From assembly GCF_014648695.1 (NCBI RefSeq), contig NZ_BMRP01000002.1, forward strand, positions 227,634 to 291,633: a DNA stretch of 64,000 bases, given 5' to 3'. Numbering within the stretch: the first letter of the stretch is position 1; the number at the start of each line of letters is the position of its first letter. The position numbers and the translations under genes were made by a program. Below are positions 24,147 through 32,884 of this stretch, piece by piece. Source of the stretch: Streptomyces albospinus (GTDB lineage: Bacteria > Actinomycetota > Actinomycetes > Streptomycetales > Streptomycetaceae). Below the pieces are notes generated by a model. That model did no database searches. It worked only from the letters and a program-made list of their open reading frames with translations, and was not told the DNA's origin.

Positions 24147-25348
24147 TCGACGATCCCGGACTGACCGGCGGGGGTGAGAGCGTGCCTGCTGATGTCGTAC
24201 GCGGTGGTCCCGTCAAGGGCGAGATCGGCGCAGATCTTCCCCCACAGAGGCGTGAACTTGAAGCCCCAGCCCGCCACGGACACCACGACGTTCTCGCCGC
24301 CTTCCACCAGCGCACCGGCGTCACCGAGGAAGAACTGCCGGGCGGGATTCCTGGGCAGCATCGCCAGGCAGGTGGAAAGCTCGGTCGGTCGCGGATCGGC
24401 CCACGGCATGTGCGCCGCGGCCCAGTCGGTCACCCGCTCCACCGGCCGCGGGGCCGGCACTCCCTTCGCGTCGTCGGCGTGGTCCAGCGCGTCGACCTCG
24501 AACACCGGGCCGAGCCGGATGTCGTCGCTGGTCGACCAGGGGTTGGGCGGGAAGCCGTAGAAGAGGTTGGTGTCCTCTTCCGTGGGTTGCTGGAAGGCGA
24601 ACCAGAACGGCCTGCCGGGCTCGGCCCGGCGCTGGTGGAGGGTGACCAGCGGCAGCTCGTACATACCCACGCTCAGCGGTGAACCCCACGCTCCCAGGAC
24701 GTCGTTGGCGTGGGCGCCGTTCGCGAGGACGACTCTGTCCGCGCGGTACGTGCGCTCCTGTGTCCGTACGGTGACGCCGGCCGGGTCCGGGTCCACGGCC
24801 AGCACCCGCTCGTTTCCGCGGAGCACGGCACCGTGCTGCTGGGACAGTTGGAAGACCGCGCCGATCGTGCCGCGTACGTCGATGGCACCGCCGTCCCGCT
24901 GGAGAAAGCCCTCGTAGTGGCTCGGGAGGCCGGTGAAGCCGTAGCGGCGCTCGATCTCCGCGGCCGTCAGCCACTCGTAGGGCACGTCCAGCGCCTCCAT
25001 GGCGCGCGCGGTCCCGGAGATCTGTCCCTCGTTGGTCTCCACCTCGGTGTCGCCGAACCACAAGCTGCCCACCTCGTGCAGCAGCTTACGGCCGGTCAGC
25101 GACTCCAGCTCCCGCCACATCGGCAGGGCCTCAAGGGTCAGCGCGAAGATGTCCCGCTCGGTGTACTGGAGACGCCAGTGCCGCTCGGCTCCGCTCGTTC
25201 CGCCCCGCTCGTTCATGAAGCCGTACCGCTCCAGGACGAGCACCTTGCGTCCGCCGCGCCGGGCGGCCTGCCATGCCGTGGACAGGCCGATCGGCCCGCC
25301 GCCGATCACGATCAGGTCGTAGTGCTGGTTGCTCTCGCTCATGTGCAT
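24143..25348 (-). CDS. FAD-dependent amine/imine oxidase, sarcosine oxidase/NikD-like
   Basis: About 400 residues of the DAO/monomeric sarcosine oxidase family. The FAD Rossmann motif GGGPIGLSTAWQAARRG is near the N-terminus. A cysteine in STCLAMLPRNP (about residue 325) aligns with the Cys that binds FAD covalently in monomeric sarcosine oxidase (Cys315) and NikD (Cys321). Family members oxidise secondary amines or cyclic imines, NikD making picolinate from piperideine-2-carboxylate. Here it could aromatise a nitrogen heterocycle or oxidise a tethered amine. Candidate starts are GTG 25351, ATG 25348 and ATG 25342. Its stop overlaps the PKS start. Confidence 0.87.
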   Translation of the reverse strand: MHMSESNQHYDLIVIGGGPIGLSTAWQAARRGGRKVLVLERYGFMNERGGTSGAERHWRLQYTERDIFALTLEALPMWRELESLTGRKLLHEVGSLWFGDTEVETNEGQISGTARAMEALDVPYEWLTAAEIERRYGFTGLPSHYEGFLQRDGGAIDVRGTIGAVFQLSQQHGAVLRGNERVLAVDPDPAGVTVRTQERTYRADRVVLANGAHANDVLGAWGSPLSVGMYELPLVTLHQRRAEPGRPFWFAFQQPTEEDTNLFYGFPPNPWSTSDDIRLGPVFEVDALDHADDAKGVPAPRPVERVTDWAAAHMPWADPRPTELSTCLAMLPRNPARQFFLGDAGALVEGGENVVVSVAGWGFKFTPLWGKICADLALDGTTAYDISRHALTPAGQSGIVE

Positions 25349-25405
25349 CACTCATTTCTTCACGTAAAGAGGGCGAGCCCTGGGGCACGGGAATCGGCGA
25401 AGAGG

Positions 25406-26164
25406 TCAGGGAGCGGGCCGCGCGATCAGTTCGGCAACCGCGGCCACGGTTTCGACAAGCCGTTCACGGGGGTAGAAGTGGCCGCCGTCGAACACTCGGT
25501 GCGTGAATTCGGCCCGGGTGAACGCCGACCACTCGGCTACGTCCTGGGGCGTCACCGCCGGGTCGTCCGCTCCGCAGAAAGCACTCACGGGGAGGTCCAG
25601 CGCCGGGGCCTGGGCACCGAACCGGCATGACTCCACCACCTGGTAGTCGTTGCGCACGACCGACACGATCAGCTGCACCAGCTCCGGGTTCTCACGCACG
25701 CTCTCCGGGACGCCGCCCAGCCGCACGAGTTCGTCGAGGACCCCGCTGTCGTCGTGACGAAGAAGGTCGCCGGCGTGGATCCGGGGCGGGGCGTACTGGC
25801 TGGAGACGATCAGCCGGTCCGGCGTCGGGAAGCCCGACTCCTCCCACCTGCGGGTGATCTCGTACCCCACCGCGGCCCCCATGCTGTGGCCGAAGAAGGT
25901 GAACGGCAGGTCCAGCAACGGGGCGAGCTCGGTGGCAAGCAGGCCGGCGAGCTCGTCCATGTCGTCGATCAGCGGAGCGCCGATGCGCTCCTCGCGCCCG
26001 GGGTACTGGACCGCCAACAGGTCGACATCCGGCGGGAGTACGTCCCGCCAGGGGCGGTAGAAGGAGGCGCCGCCACCGGCGTACGGGAAACAGACGAGCT
26101 GGTGGCGTGGCGGTGAGGCACCGGCGGCTTGCTTGATCAGCGGAGTCGTCCGCACCGGATACAT
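25406..26164 (-). CDS. Type II thioesterase
   Basis: 252 residues, an alpha/beta hydrolase of the GrsT/TesA editing thioesterase family. Nucleophile Ser in GHSMG (about residue 92), acid in GADDPAVTP, and His in FDGGHFY near residue 230. It normally removes stalled or wrong acyl groups from carrier proteins. As no other releasing domain exists in the cluster, it might also free the final thioester. GAGGTG lies just before ATG 26164. Confidence 0.93.
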   Translation of the reverse strand: MYPVRTTPLIKQAAGASPPRHQLVCFPYAGGGASFYRPWRDVLPPDVDLLAVQYPGREERIGAPLIDDMDELAGLLATELAPLLDLPFTFFGHSMGAAVGYEITRRWEESGFPTPDRLIVSSQYAPPRIHAGDLLRHDDSGVLDELVRLGGVPESVRENPELVQLIVSVVRNDYQVVESCRFGAQAPALDLPVSAFCGADDPAVTPQDVAEWSAFTRAEFTHRVFDGGHFYPRERLVETVAAVAELIARPAP

Positions 26165-26234
26165 GGATTCACCTCGTGACGGTGTGCGGGGAGTGCGGGG
26201 GACCTGCGGCAGATGCGGGCCGCGCCGGGCGAGT

Positions 26235-27929
26235 TCACTGCGCCCCGGCCGCGAGCCGGCCGGCGATGTCCTCTCGCAGGGCCTTCTTGTCGATCTTCCC
26301 GATGCCGGTCAGCGGCAGGGCATCCACGACCTCCAGCCGCTCGGGAAACTTGAATGCGGCCAGGCCCTGCTGCTCCAGGAACCGGCGCAGCTCCCTCAGC
26401 CCGACCGTCCCCTGACCGTCGAGGACGGCGTAGAGGCACACCGCCTCGCCGTAGAGTTCGTGCGGCATGGCCACCCCGGCCGCCTGGGCGATCCGCGGGT
26501 GGCGCTGTGCCATGGCCTCCAGCTCCTCCGCGGAGATCTTCTCGCCGCCGCGGTTGATGGAGTCCCGTACCCGCCCCTCCAGTACGACGTTGCCGTCGTG
26601 GCTCACGCGCACCAGGTCGCCGGTGCGGTAGAACCCGTCGGGCGTGAACGCCGCAGCGGTGGCCTCGGGATTGCGGTAGTAGCCGGCCACGGTGTAAGGG
26701 CCGCGGGTCAGCAGCTCGCCCATCTCCCCGCGGGCCACCGGCCTGCCGGCGGCGTCGACGACCCGGAGCTCGTCCGCCGTACTGGCCGGGCTGCCCTGGG
26801 TGGTGTGGATGACCTCGGCGGAGTCGTCGAGGCGGGTGAAGCACAGCAGTCCCTCGCTCATGCCGTAGCACTGCTGGAGTGTGGCTCCCAGCTCGGTGCG
26901 GACACGGGCGGCCACCGCGGATCCGGGCCGGGCGCCGCCGACCTGGATGACGTGCAGGCTGCTCAGATCGGCTTCGGAGTCCGGCGCGGCGGCCAGCCAT
27001 TGGAGCAGCAGGGTCGGCACGAGGGTGCAGTGGGTCACCCGCTCCCGCTGGATCAACTCGAAGGCGGCACGAGGGCTGTTGGGGTTCGCGAGAACGACCC
27101 GGCCGCCCGCGATGAGCGTGCCGAGCACCCCCGGGCAGTTCATGACGAATCCGTGGGCGGCGGGCATGACCGCCAGATTGACCGACTGTGAGGTGATTCC
27201 TGCAATACCGACAGCGGTACGGATCATGTAGCCGTACCCCTCGTGGGCCCGCGGGATGGCCTTCGGCAGTCCGGTGGTGCCGCCGGAGAGGAGGAAGACG
27301 GCGGCGTCCTGCGGCGTGGCACCGGGCGTGGCCGCATCGGCGCGGCGGGCCTGCGACGCCGCGCCGCCCGGCTCGGGCCGGCACAACTGGGTCAGGTCCG
27401 TCTCGCCCTCGGCGAGCCGTTCCGCTCCCCGTACGAGCAGGTGGCGCAGGCCGGCGTGGCGGTCCCGCAACGTGCGGGCCAGCCCGAGCCGGTCGACACG
27501 GCGGGTTCCGGAGTCCACGGCGAGGGCGACGGGCCGGGTGACCGACACGATGTGGTTCAGCTCGTGTTCCCGGAACGCCGGCAGGATCAGCACCGGCGGC
27601 GCCCCGACGTGCAGCAGCGCCAGCACCAGGACGACGTACTCCAGGCAGTTGGACAGCTGGACGCAGACCCGGTCGCCCGGGGCGATGCCCTGGGCGCGCA
27701 GCCGGCCCGCCGCCTCGTATACCGCCCGCGCCAGTTCCGCGTACGTCATCCGGCGGTCGCCGTCGACGACGGCACACCGATCCGGCTGGGCGCGGCAACG
27801 GTCGAGCACGAGGTCGCTCACCAGCTCCTGCCGCCACAGCCCCGCGTCGCGGTATGCCGCGGCACGGTCGGCGGCGACGGTGACCACCTCCGGGTCCAGC
27901 GCGGTGGTCTCGCGCACCGGCGCCGTCAT
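26235..27929 (-). CDS. Aryl-acid-type AMP ligase (EntE/DhbE family)
   Basis: 564 residues, stand-alone adenylation enzyme. Core motifs: A3 LSGGTTGLPKAIPRAH (about 214-229), A5 CYGMSEG, A7 YRTGDLV, A8 GRVRDSINRGGEKI, A10 LTGIGKIDKK with the catalytic Lys. The closest family is 2,3-dihydroxybenzoate/salicylate-AMP ligases, which load aryl carrier proteins. At the specificity position the family AHN is AHG (Gly260 replaces DhbE Asn235, which contacts the 2-hydroxyl), and the next residue is Phe. This argues for a substrate lacking a 2-hydroxyl. ATG 27929 overlaps the stop of the carrier protein gene, its likely partner. Confidence 0.92.
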   Translation of the reverse strand: MTAPVRETTALDPEVVTVAADRAAAYRDAGLWRQELVSDLVLDRCRAQPDRCAVVDGDRRMTYAELARAVYEAAGRLRAQGIAPGDRVCVQLSNCLEYVVLVLALLHVGAPPVLILPAFREHELNHIVSVTRPVALAVDSGTRRVDRLGLARTLRDRHAGLRHLLVRGAERLAEGETDLTQLCRPEPGGAASQARRADAATPGATPQDAAVFLLSGGTTGLPKAIPRAHEGYGYMIRTAVGIAGITSQSVNLAVMPAAHGFVMNCPGVLGTLIAGGRVVLANPNSPRAAFELIQRERVTHCTLVPTLLLQWLAAAPDSEADLSSLHVIQVGGARPGSAVAARVRTELGATLQQCYGMSEGLLCFTRLDDSAEVIHTTQGSPASTADELRVVDAAGRPVARGEMGELLTRGPYTVAGYYRNPEATAAAFTPDGFYRTGDLVRVSHDGNVVLEGRVRDSINRGGEKISAEELEAMAQRHPRIAQAAGVAMPHELYGEAVCLYAVLDGQGTVGLRELRRFLEQQGLAAFKFPERLEVVDALPLTGIGKIDKKALREDIAGRLAAGAQ

Positions 27930-28186
27930 GATCCGCTCCGCTGCTCGGCGATGAGCTCGGCCAACCGTCCCAGCGTGTAGTCGTCCTGGTCCCACAGGTC
28001 GACCGTCACGCCGAACCGCTGCTTGAGCGCGAGTTGCAGCTCGGTCGTCTCCACCGAGCTGAGCCCGAGCTCGGCACGGAGCCTCCAATCCGCGGTGGCT
28101 TCCACCAACTCGGCCTCGTCAAAACCGATTTCGGACAGTGTTTCGGTCACCGTGCTCAGCGGACCGACTGTCTCTTGAGTCGACAA
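27926..28186 (-). CDS. Free-standing acyl/aryl carrier protein
   Basis: 86 residues. The four-helix carrier fold has the phosphopantetheine serine in ELGLSSVETTEL and the acidic, hydrophobic pattern expected afterwards (FGVTVDLWDQDDYTLGRLAEL). It is the natural acceptor for the overlapping AMP ligase. I chose a TTG start at 28186, because a perfect GGAGG (complement of 28196-28200) lies nine bases upstream; a GTG at 28153 lacks one and would cut into helix 1. It is probably charged with the starter acid and used by the PKS ketosynthase. Confidence 0.85.
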   Translation of the reverse strand: MSTQETVGPLSTVTETLSEIGFDEAELVEATADWRLRAELGLSSVETTELQLALKQRFGVTVDLWDQDDYTLGRLAELIAEQRSGS

Positions 28187-28287
28187 GGGGAAATACCTCC
28201 AACATCCGTTGTCATCCGGGGTACAAGGCCGCCTGACGGTTCCAGGGGTGCGCGGGTGTCCGGGACGGTGCCGTCCGGCCCTCGGGG

Positions 28288-29415
28288 TCAGGACTCCGGG
28301 GCGCGTCCGGCCATCTCGCAGGCGAACTCCTGCCATATACGTGCGCACTCGCCCGCGATGTCCGCCACCGTCCTGGCGCAGTGCGGCGGGACCCCGCCAA
28401 CGAGGGCCTGCCAATGGGCGAGCGGGATCTCGTGAGAGCTGAGCAGCCGGAGCAGAGCACGCCCCATGTCGGTGGAGCGCAGCGCGGGGTCCTGCTTCAG
28501 GGGTCGCAGCCGCTCCGGCAACGACGGGCGCCGCACGTCCGGGGCGGTGCGCCGGGACGACGCCCCGGCACGGTGATCTCCGGTCCCGTCGCCGTCGCGG
28601 CCGGCACCGCCGGAGCCGTCCATGCCGCCTGCTCCGCCCTGGATGCGCCATGAGACGACCGGCGTGCGAGGAGCAGCGCCGGCCGCCCGATGTGCCCCGT
28701 AGCGGGATGCGGGCACGGGATCCTGGCCGTTCTCCAGCCGTTTGCGCACGTCCTGGGCGGTGCCCAGGGATATCCCCGCGGCTCTGGCGATCTCCCGCAG
28801 CGAAGCGCTCGGCCGCTCGCCGATCAACCTGCTGGCGTGGATCCGTCCTTCGGTCACGCTGGACGGGTGCGTCCGGCCGTCCCGGCCCAGCCTGCCCGCG
28901 TCGTTCAACCGAGGATTTTCCTCGGCTGAACGACGCCGGATGACGCCCACTGTCTTGGGCGACAACCCCGACACCTCGCCGATCGACCGGTCCGACCACT
29001 GCGGGTATGCGCGCAGAATGCGGGCGGCTGCCGCCTTCCGTGCCGCGAGCGGCAGCGGCAGTCCGTGTCCGACGTTCGAGCGGACCGCCAGGACGAAGCA
29101 CTCCTCCTCAGTGCCCTCGAAGAACTCCGCGCGGATCTCCGCACCACCGCGCAGCAGTTCGGCCTGCACCCGGTGCACCCCGTCGAGCACACGCATCGTC
29201 GGATGGTGCACCACGATGGGCGGCAGCAGCGAGGCGTCCAGCATGGCCAGCGCCCTGACGTGCTCCGGATCCTGTCCGCTGCGCAGCGGACAGGACATGT
29301 CCAGTGCGCTGATCGGCACCGTGACGGCCCGGCCCGGCCGCGCGGCGCCGAGGCCGGGAACGGCCTGCGGTGCCCGTAAGACCGTCTCGACAGTCATCCC
29401 ACCACTCACGTTCAT
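28288..29415 (-). CDS. ParB-like, StrR/NovG-type pathway regulator
   Basis: 375 residues. An N-terminal ParB/Srx-like domain (about 28-125: VPISALDMSC, then LLPPIVVHHPTMRVLDGVHR), then a helix-turn-helix region (SDRSIGEVSGLSPKTVGVIR), a second HTH-like stretch (SASLREIARAAGISLGTAQD), and a variable C-terminus. This is the architecture of StrR-family pathway-specific activators in antibiotic clusters. A TTA codon occurs at 29377-29379 (codon 13). The start is 10 bases after the DegT stop, so both are co-transcribed from the promoter region holding the GGTCAG array. Confidence 0.82.
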   Translation of the reverse strand: MNVSGGMTVETVLRAPQAVPGLGAARPGRAVTVPISALDMSCPLRSGQDPEHVRALAMLDASLLPPIVVHHPTMRVLDGVHRVQAELLRGGAEIRAEFFEGTEEECFVLAVRSNVGHGLPLPLAARKAAAARILRAYPQWSDRSIGEVSGLSPKTVGVIRRRSAEENPRLNDAGRLGRDGRTHPSSVTEGRIHASRLIGERPSASLREIARAAGISLGTAQDVRKRLENGQDPVPASRYGAHRAAGAAPRTPVVSWRIQGGAGGMDGSGGAGRDGDGTGDHRAGASSRRTAPDVRRPSLPERLRPLKQDPALRSTDMGRALLRLLSSHEIPLAHWQALVGGVPPHCARTVADIAGECARIWQEFACEMAGRAPES

Positions 29416-29424
29416 CCTGGGCCG

Positions 29425-30705
29425 TCAGCCGGCCGCCAGTGCGGCACCCGGCGTGGGCGCGGCCGTCCCCTCCGCCATGGCCTGGACCTCGGCGAGCGAC
29501 TCGTCCAGCGCCTCGACGAGGTAGTCCACCTGCGAGGGCCGCAACCCGGGATGGCAGGGAAGGTTGAGGTGCTGGTCGAACCACATGCTCTCGGCGACCG
29601 GGCACTCGCCGCGGCCGTGGCCGCGGTGCCGCCACTCCGGGGTCAGGTGCTGCGGGAAGTAGCGCAGCTGGATCTCCACCCCCCGTCGGTCCAGGGCCAG
29701 CAGCAGCTGGTCGCGCAGACCGCGGCTGTCCGCGAAACAGGTGTAGAGGTGATAGGCGTGCGTGCTGTGCGCGGGGGCCTGCTGGGGCCGTACCCATGCG
29801 TAACGGCGCAGCACCGCATCGAGCCGGGCCGCGACCGAACGGCGGGTCCCCTGGAGGGTGTCCAGCCTGCCCAGCTGCGTCAGGCCGACGGCCGCCGCGG
29901 CCTCGGACATCGTGGCGTTGGTGCCGGCCCGCCGGATGCGGGTGACCCGGTCGCTGTACACCGCGGCGGAGTACTTCATCCACGGCAGCACGAGCGGCTC
30001 GTCGGGGTCGATCCGCTCTTCCGGCTCGAACTCCGCGTCGACGTCGTTGCCGCGCAGCCGTTCCAGACGCACGGCCCAGTCGTCACGGTCAAAGGTGACC
30101 ATGCCGCCCTCGCCGAGCGTGGTGATGTTCTTGGCGTTCTGAAAGCTGAAGCAGCCGACGTCGGCCAGCGAACCCGGCCGGCGCCCGCGGTAGTCGGCAC
30201 CCAGCGCGTGCGCGCAGTCCTCGACGACGAGGATTCCGTGGCGGCGGGCGACCGCCATGATCTCGTCCATCTCGGCCGGGCAGCCGCCGTAGTGCACCAG
30301 CACCAGGGCCTTGGTACGCGGGGTGATCAGCGCCTCGACCGCGGCCGGGGCGATGTTGAGCGTCGTCGGGTCGATGTCACAGAAGCGGACCGTCACCTCA
30401 CGGTCCAGCAATGGCATCACGGTGGCCTGATAGGTCTGGGGGGTCGCGATGACCTCGTCGCCGGGCTCCAGGTCGAGAAGCTGGATAGCCAGCTCCAGTG
30501 CGACGGTTCCGCTGGTGGCCGTCATCGCGTACCGGGCGCCGACGAGTTGGGCGAAGGCTCGCTCGAAGCGGTTGCGCCAGCCCCCCATCGACAGCGGGTC
30601 CTCGCCCTGCACCAGTTCGGCGAGCGTCGCCACTTCGGCCTCGCCCAGTAAACTGCCCCGTTTTGCACAGGGCACTACGTAGCTCCTGTCCAACATGCGT
30701 CCCAT
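29425..30705 (-). CDS. DegT/DnrJ/EryC1/StrS family PLP aminotransferase
   Basis: About 426 residues, fold type I. The PLP lysine lies in SFQNAKNITTLGEGG, preceded by the Asp motif VEDCAHALG and by TATSGTVALELA, which binds the cofactor phosphate. Family members aminate keto-sugars or cyclitols, and a few act on other ketones (for example AHBA synthase). No sugar-nucleotide genes occur here, so the substrate is more likely a pathway ketone or aldehyde. Starts at TTG 30708, ATG 30705 and ATG 30696 are in frame. A TTA codon lies at 30649-30651. Fragments of a second copy lie at 32885-33118. Confidence 0.9.
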   Translation of the reverse strand: MGRMLDRSYVVPCAKRGSLLGEAEVATLAELVQGEDPLSMGGWRNRFERAFAQLVGARYAMTATSGTVALELAIQLLDLEPGDEVIATPQTYQATVMPLLDREVTVRFCDIDPTTLNIAPAAVEALITPRTKALVLVHYGGCPAEMDEIMAVARRHGILVVEDCAHALGADYRGRRPGSLADVGCFSFQNAKNITTLGEGGMVTFDRDDWAVRLERLRGNDVDAEFEPEERIDPDEPLVLPWMKYSAAVYSDRVTRIRRAGTNATMSEAAAAVGLTQLGRLDTLQGTRRSVAARLDAVLRRYAWVRPQQAPAHSTHAYHLYTCFADSRGLRDQLLLALDRRGVEIQLRYFPQHLTPEWRHRGHGRGECPVAESMWFDQHLNLPCHPGLRPSQVDYLVEALDESLAEVQAMAEGTAAPTPGAALAAG

Positions 30706-30743
30706 CAAACCCGGGCGCTCCGCACGGCATAAGGACCGGCAGC

Positions 30744-30822
30744 GGTCAGATCGGTCAGGACATGGTCAGAATGGTCAGTCTTGATGCTGACCACTGGATG
30801 CTGACGTCGGTACGCCGGTCAG
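30744..30822. promoter_or_regulatory. GGTCAG operator array upstream of the DegT-regulator operon
   Basis: GGTCAG at 30744, 30753, 30764 and 30773 (spacings 9, 11, 9) forms two direct-repeat pairs 20 bases apart. CTGACC at 30787-30792 is inverted to the fourth copy, and further partial or full copies occur at 30801 and 30817. The array starts 36 bases upstream of the DegT gene, which is co-transcribed with the StrR-like regulator. The rest of the gap to 31035 holds nothing else recognisable. Confidence 0.65.
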
Positions 30823-31035
30823 CGGTCGGCGCGCCCCTGCTCCACCGGCGCGGAGGAAGGCGCCTGCCGGAGTACGGGGACGGCCGGCGGGCGCGGATCA
30901 GGAGCCGTGCACGACCGCCCCCCTCCTCTCAACTCGCCCATCCCGCCGCGCAGTTGGCCGGCGGTGTACTCGCTGCCGCGCTCCGCGCACGGCCGCAGCG
31001 GCGGCCGGGGTGCTCTCCGACGCAGCCGGCCGGCG

Positions 31036-32877
31036 TCAGATTTTCAGTTCGTGGGTTGCCAGCCAGCTGTTGAGCTGCACCATGAATTCCAGCCCGGTAC
31101 GGGACGGCCAGCCGTTCGTCTCTTGTCGACGGGCACCGTGCTGTCGGATGCCGGCGTGGTCGACAAGGGAATGCACCGGTGCACTGGGGTCGGCGGCCAG
31201 CCGATCGAATTCGGCGCGCAGCGCGGCATCGTAGCGCGGGTCGTGGCTTATCGGGTACGCGCTTTTCTTGCGTTTCACGATGCTGGTGGGGAGCAGATCG
31301 CGGGACGCCGCCCGCAACAGACTCTTTTCCCTTCCGTCGAAGGACTTCATCGACCATGGCACGTTGAAGGTGTATTCGACGAGCCGGTGATCGCAGAACG
31401 GCACGCGCACTTCGAGGCCGACCGCCATGCTCATCCGGTCCTTCCGGTCGAGCAGGAAGGGCACGAAGCGGGTGATACTGAGATAACTGACCTCCCGAAT
31501 TCGCCGCTCCGTCGCGTCTTCACCGGGCAGTACCGGCACTTCGGCCAGCGCTTCGGCATAACGCTGAGCCCGATAGCCTTCGATATCCAGCTCGGCGATC
31601 AACCCTGGATCCAGCAGCCCGGAAAGCATGGGCATCAGGTCGTATCCGGCAGCCACCCAAGGGAAGTTGTTCGTGTCGCGCAGCTCGGGAGCATGGAACC
31701 ACACATAGCCCCCGAACAGTTCGTCGGCCGCCTCTCCGGACAGGGCCACCGTCGACCGTTCGCGGATCGCCCGGAACAAGAGGTACAGCGAGGCGTAGCC
31801 GTCACCGAGCAGCGCGGCGGGCGAATCGTACGCCTTCGGCACCATGGCGCGGGTTCGCGGGTCGGCGAGTTCTTCCAAGCTGAGCACCAGATTGGTGTGA
31901 TCGGCGGCCACGTGGCCGGCCATCTCGGCGGCGAACGGGGCATCCGGGGAATTATGCACCACGTTCGCAGCGAAATCCCGCTCGTTCCCTGCGAAGTCGA
32001 CGGAGAACGAACGGACCGGCCCGCCTCCGCGTTGGGCGAGCGAACGGGAGGCAAGGGCAGTCACCGCACTGGAATCCAGCCCACCGGAAAGCAGTGTGCA
32101 CAGCGGCACGTCGGCGATGAGTTGACGCTCGATGATGTCTTCGAGCAACTCGCGCACCGTACGCACGGTGGTGTCCACATCGTCGGTGTGCTCACGCGCC
32201 TCAAGCGCCCAATAGCGCTGGATACGCAACCCCGCCCGGCCGAGGCGGAGCAGGTGGCCGGGGCGAAGTTCCTTCATGCCATGGAATATCGCGTGTTCCG
32301 GGGTCTTGACACCAGCCAACAGTTCGCGCAGCCCTTCTCGGTCCACGATCGGGCGTACCTCAGGATGCGCGAGAATCGTTTTGGCCTCGGAGCCGAACAG
32401 CAGCCCGCGCCCTGTTGGGTAGTAGTACAGCGGTTTGACACCGAGCCGGTCGCGCACGAGCACCAGCTCCTCGCTGCGGGCGTCCCAGATCCCGAACGCG
32501 AACATCCCGTTCAGCTTGTCCGCTACGGCCGCACCCCATTGCAGATAGGCGTGCAGGACGACCTCGGTATCGCTTTCGGTGTGGAAGCGGTGTCCGAGCG
32601 CGCGCAACTCCGTGCGCAACTCACGGTAGTTGTACACCTCGCCGCTGTAGGTGACGGCCACCAGCGTGCGGCCGTCCTGCTCGACGGTCATCGGCTGGAC
32701 GCCGCCCTCCAGATCGATCACGGCAAGGCGCCGGTGGCCGAAGCCGATATGGGTGCCTGTCCAGTACCCCTGCGCATCCGGCCCCCGGCAGGCCATGGTG
32801 TCGGCCATGTCCCGCAGCACACCCTGCGCGCCGCTCATGTCGCGCTCGAAGTCCACCCAGCCGGTTATGCCACACAT
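31036..32877 (-). CDS. asnB: Glutamine-dependent asparagine synthetase-like amidotransferase
   Basis: 613 residues. The N-terminal glutaminase domain starts MCGITGW with the nucleophile Cys2 intact, followed by ACRGPDAQG and the SGEVYNY loop. The synthetase domain has the ATP pyrophosphate loop LLSGGLDSSAV (about residues 252-262) and SGEAADELFGGY. The enzyme should activate a carboxylate as its adenylate and amidate it with ammonia from glutamine. In biosynthetic clusters, such enzymes make primary amides of pathway intermediates. Beta-lactam synthetases share the fold but have lost Cys2, so that role is unlikely. Base composition is visibly lower in GC than the PKS gene. Confidence 0.92.
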   Translation of the reverse strand: MCGITGWVDFERDMSGAQGVLRDMADTMACRGPDAQGYWTGTHIGFGHRRLAVIDLEGGVQPMTVEQDGRTLVAVTYSGEVYNYRELRTELRALGHRFHTESDTEVVLHAYLQWGAAVADKLNGMFAFGIWDARSEELVLVRDRLGVKPLYYYPTGRGLLFGSEAKTILAHPEVRPIVDREGLRELLAGVKTPEHAIFHGMKELRPGHLLRLGRAGLRIQRYWALEAREHTDDVDTTVRTVRELLEDIIERQLIADVPLCTLLSGGLDSSAVTALASRSLAQRGGGPVRSFSVDFAGNERDFAANVVHNSPDAPFAAEMAGHVAADHTNLVLSLEELADPRTRAMVPKAYDSPAALLGDGYASLYLLFRAIRERSTVALSGEAADELFGGYVWFHAPELRDTNNFPWVAAGYDLMPMLSGLLDPGLIAELDIEGYRAQRYAEALAEVPVLPGEDATERRIREVSYLSITRFVPFLLDRKDRMSMAVGLEVRVPFCDHRLVEYTFNVPWSMKSFDGREKSLLRAASRDLLPTSIVKRKKSAYPISHDPRYDAALRAEFDRLAADPSAPVHSLVDHAGIRQHGARRQETNGWPSRTGLEFMVQLNSWLATHELKI

Positions 32878-32884
32878 GAAATCC

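Noticed and set aside
21156..24164. Thousand-codon open frame on the + strand opposite the PKS
   Set aside because: It is the antisense shadow of the GC3-rich PKS gene; it lacks family motifs and a ribosome site.
21087..28186. Caerulomycin/collismycin-type bipyridine pathway
   Set aside because: The starter-type logic (picolinate, cysteine, malonate) is similar, but the cyclisation/adenylation NRPS modules those pathways need are missing here.
29425..30705. DegT gene as AHBA synthase, implying an aminohydroxybenzoate starter
   Set aside because: No aminoDHQ synthase, dehydratase or other AHBA genes are in the window.
31036..32877. AsnB-like enzyme as a beta-lactam synthetase acting on a beta-amino acid made by PKS and DegT
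   Set aside because: The glutaminase nucleophile Cys2 (MCGITGW) is intact; known beta-lactam synthetases have lost it. Ordinary amidation is more likely.
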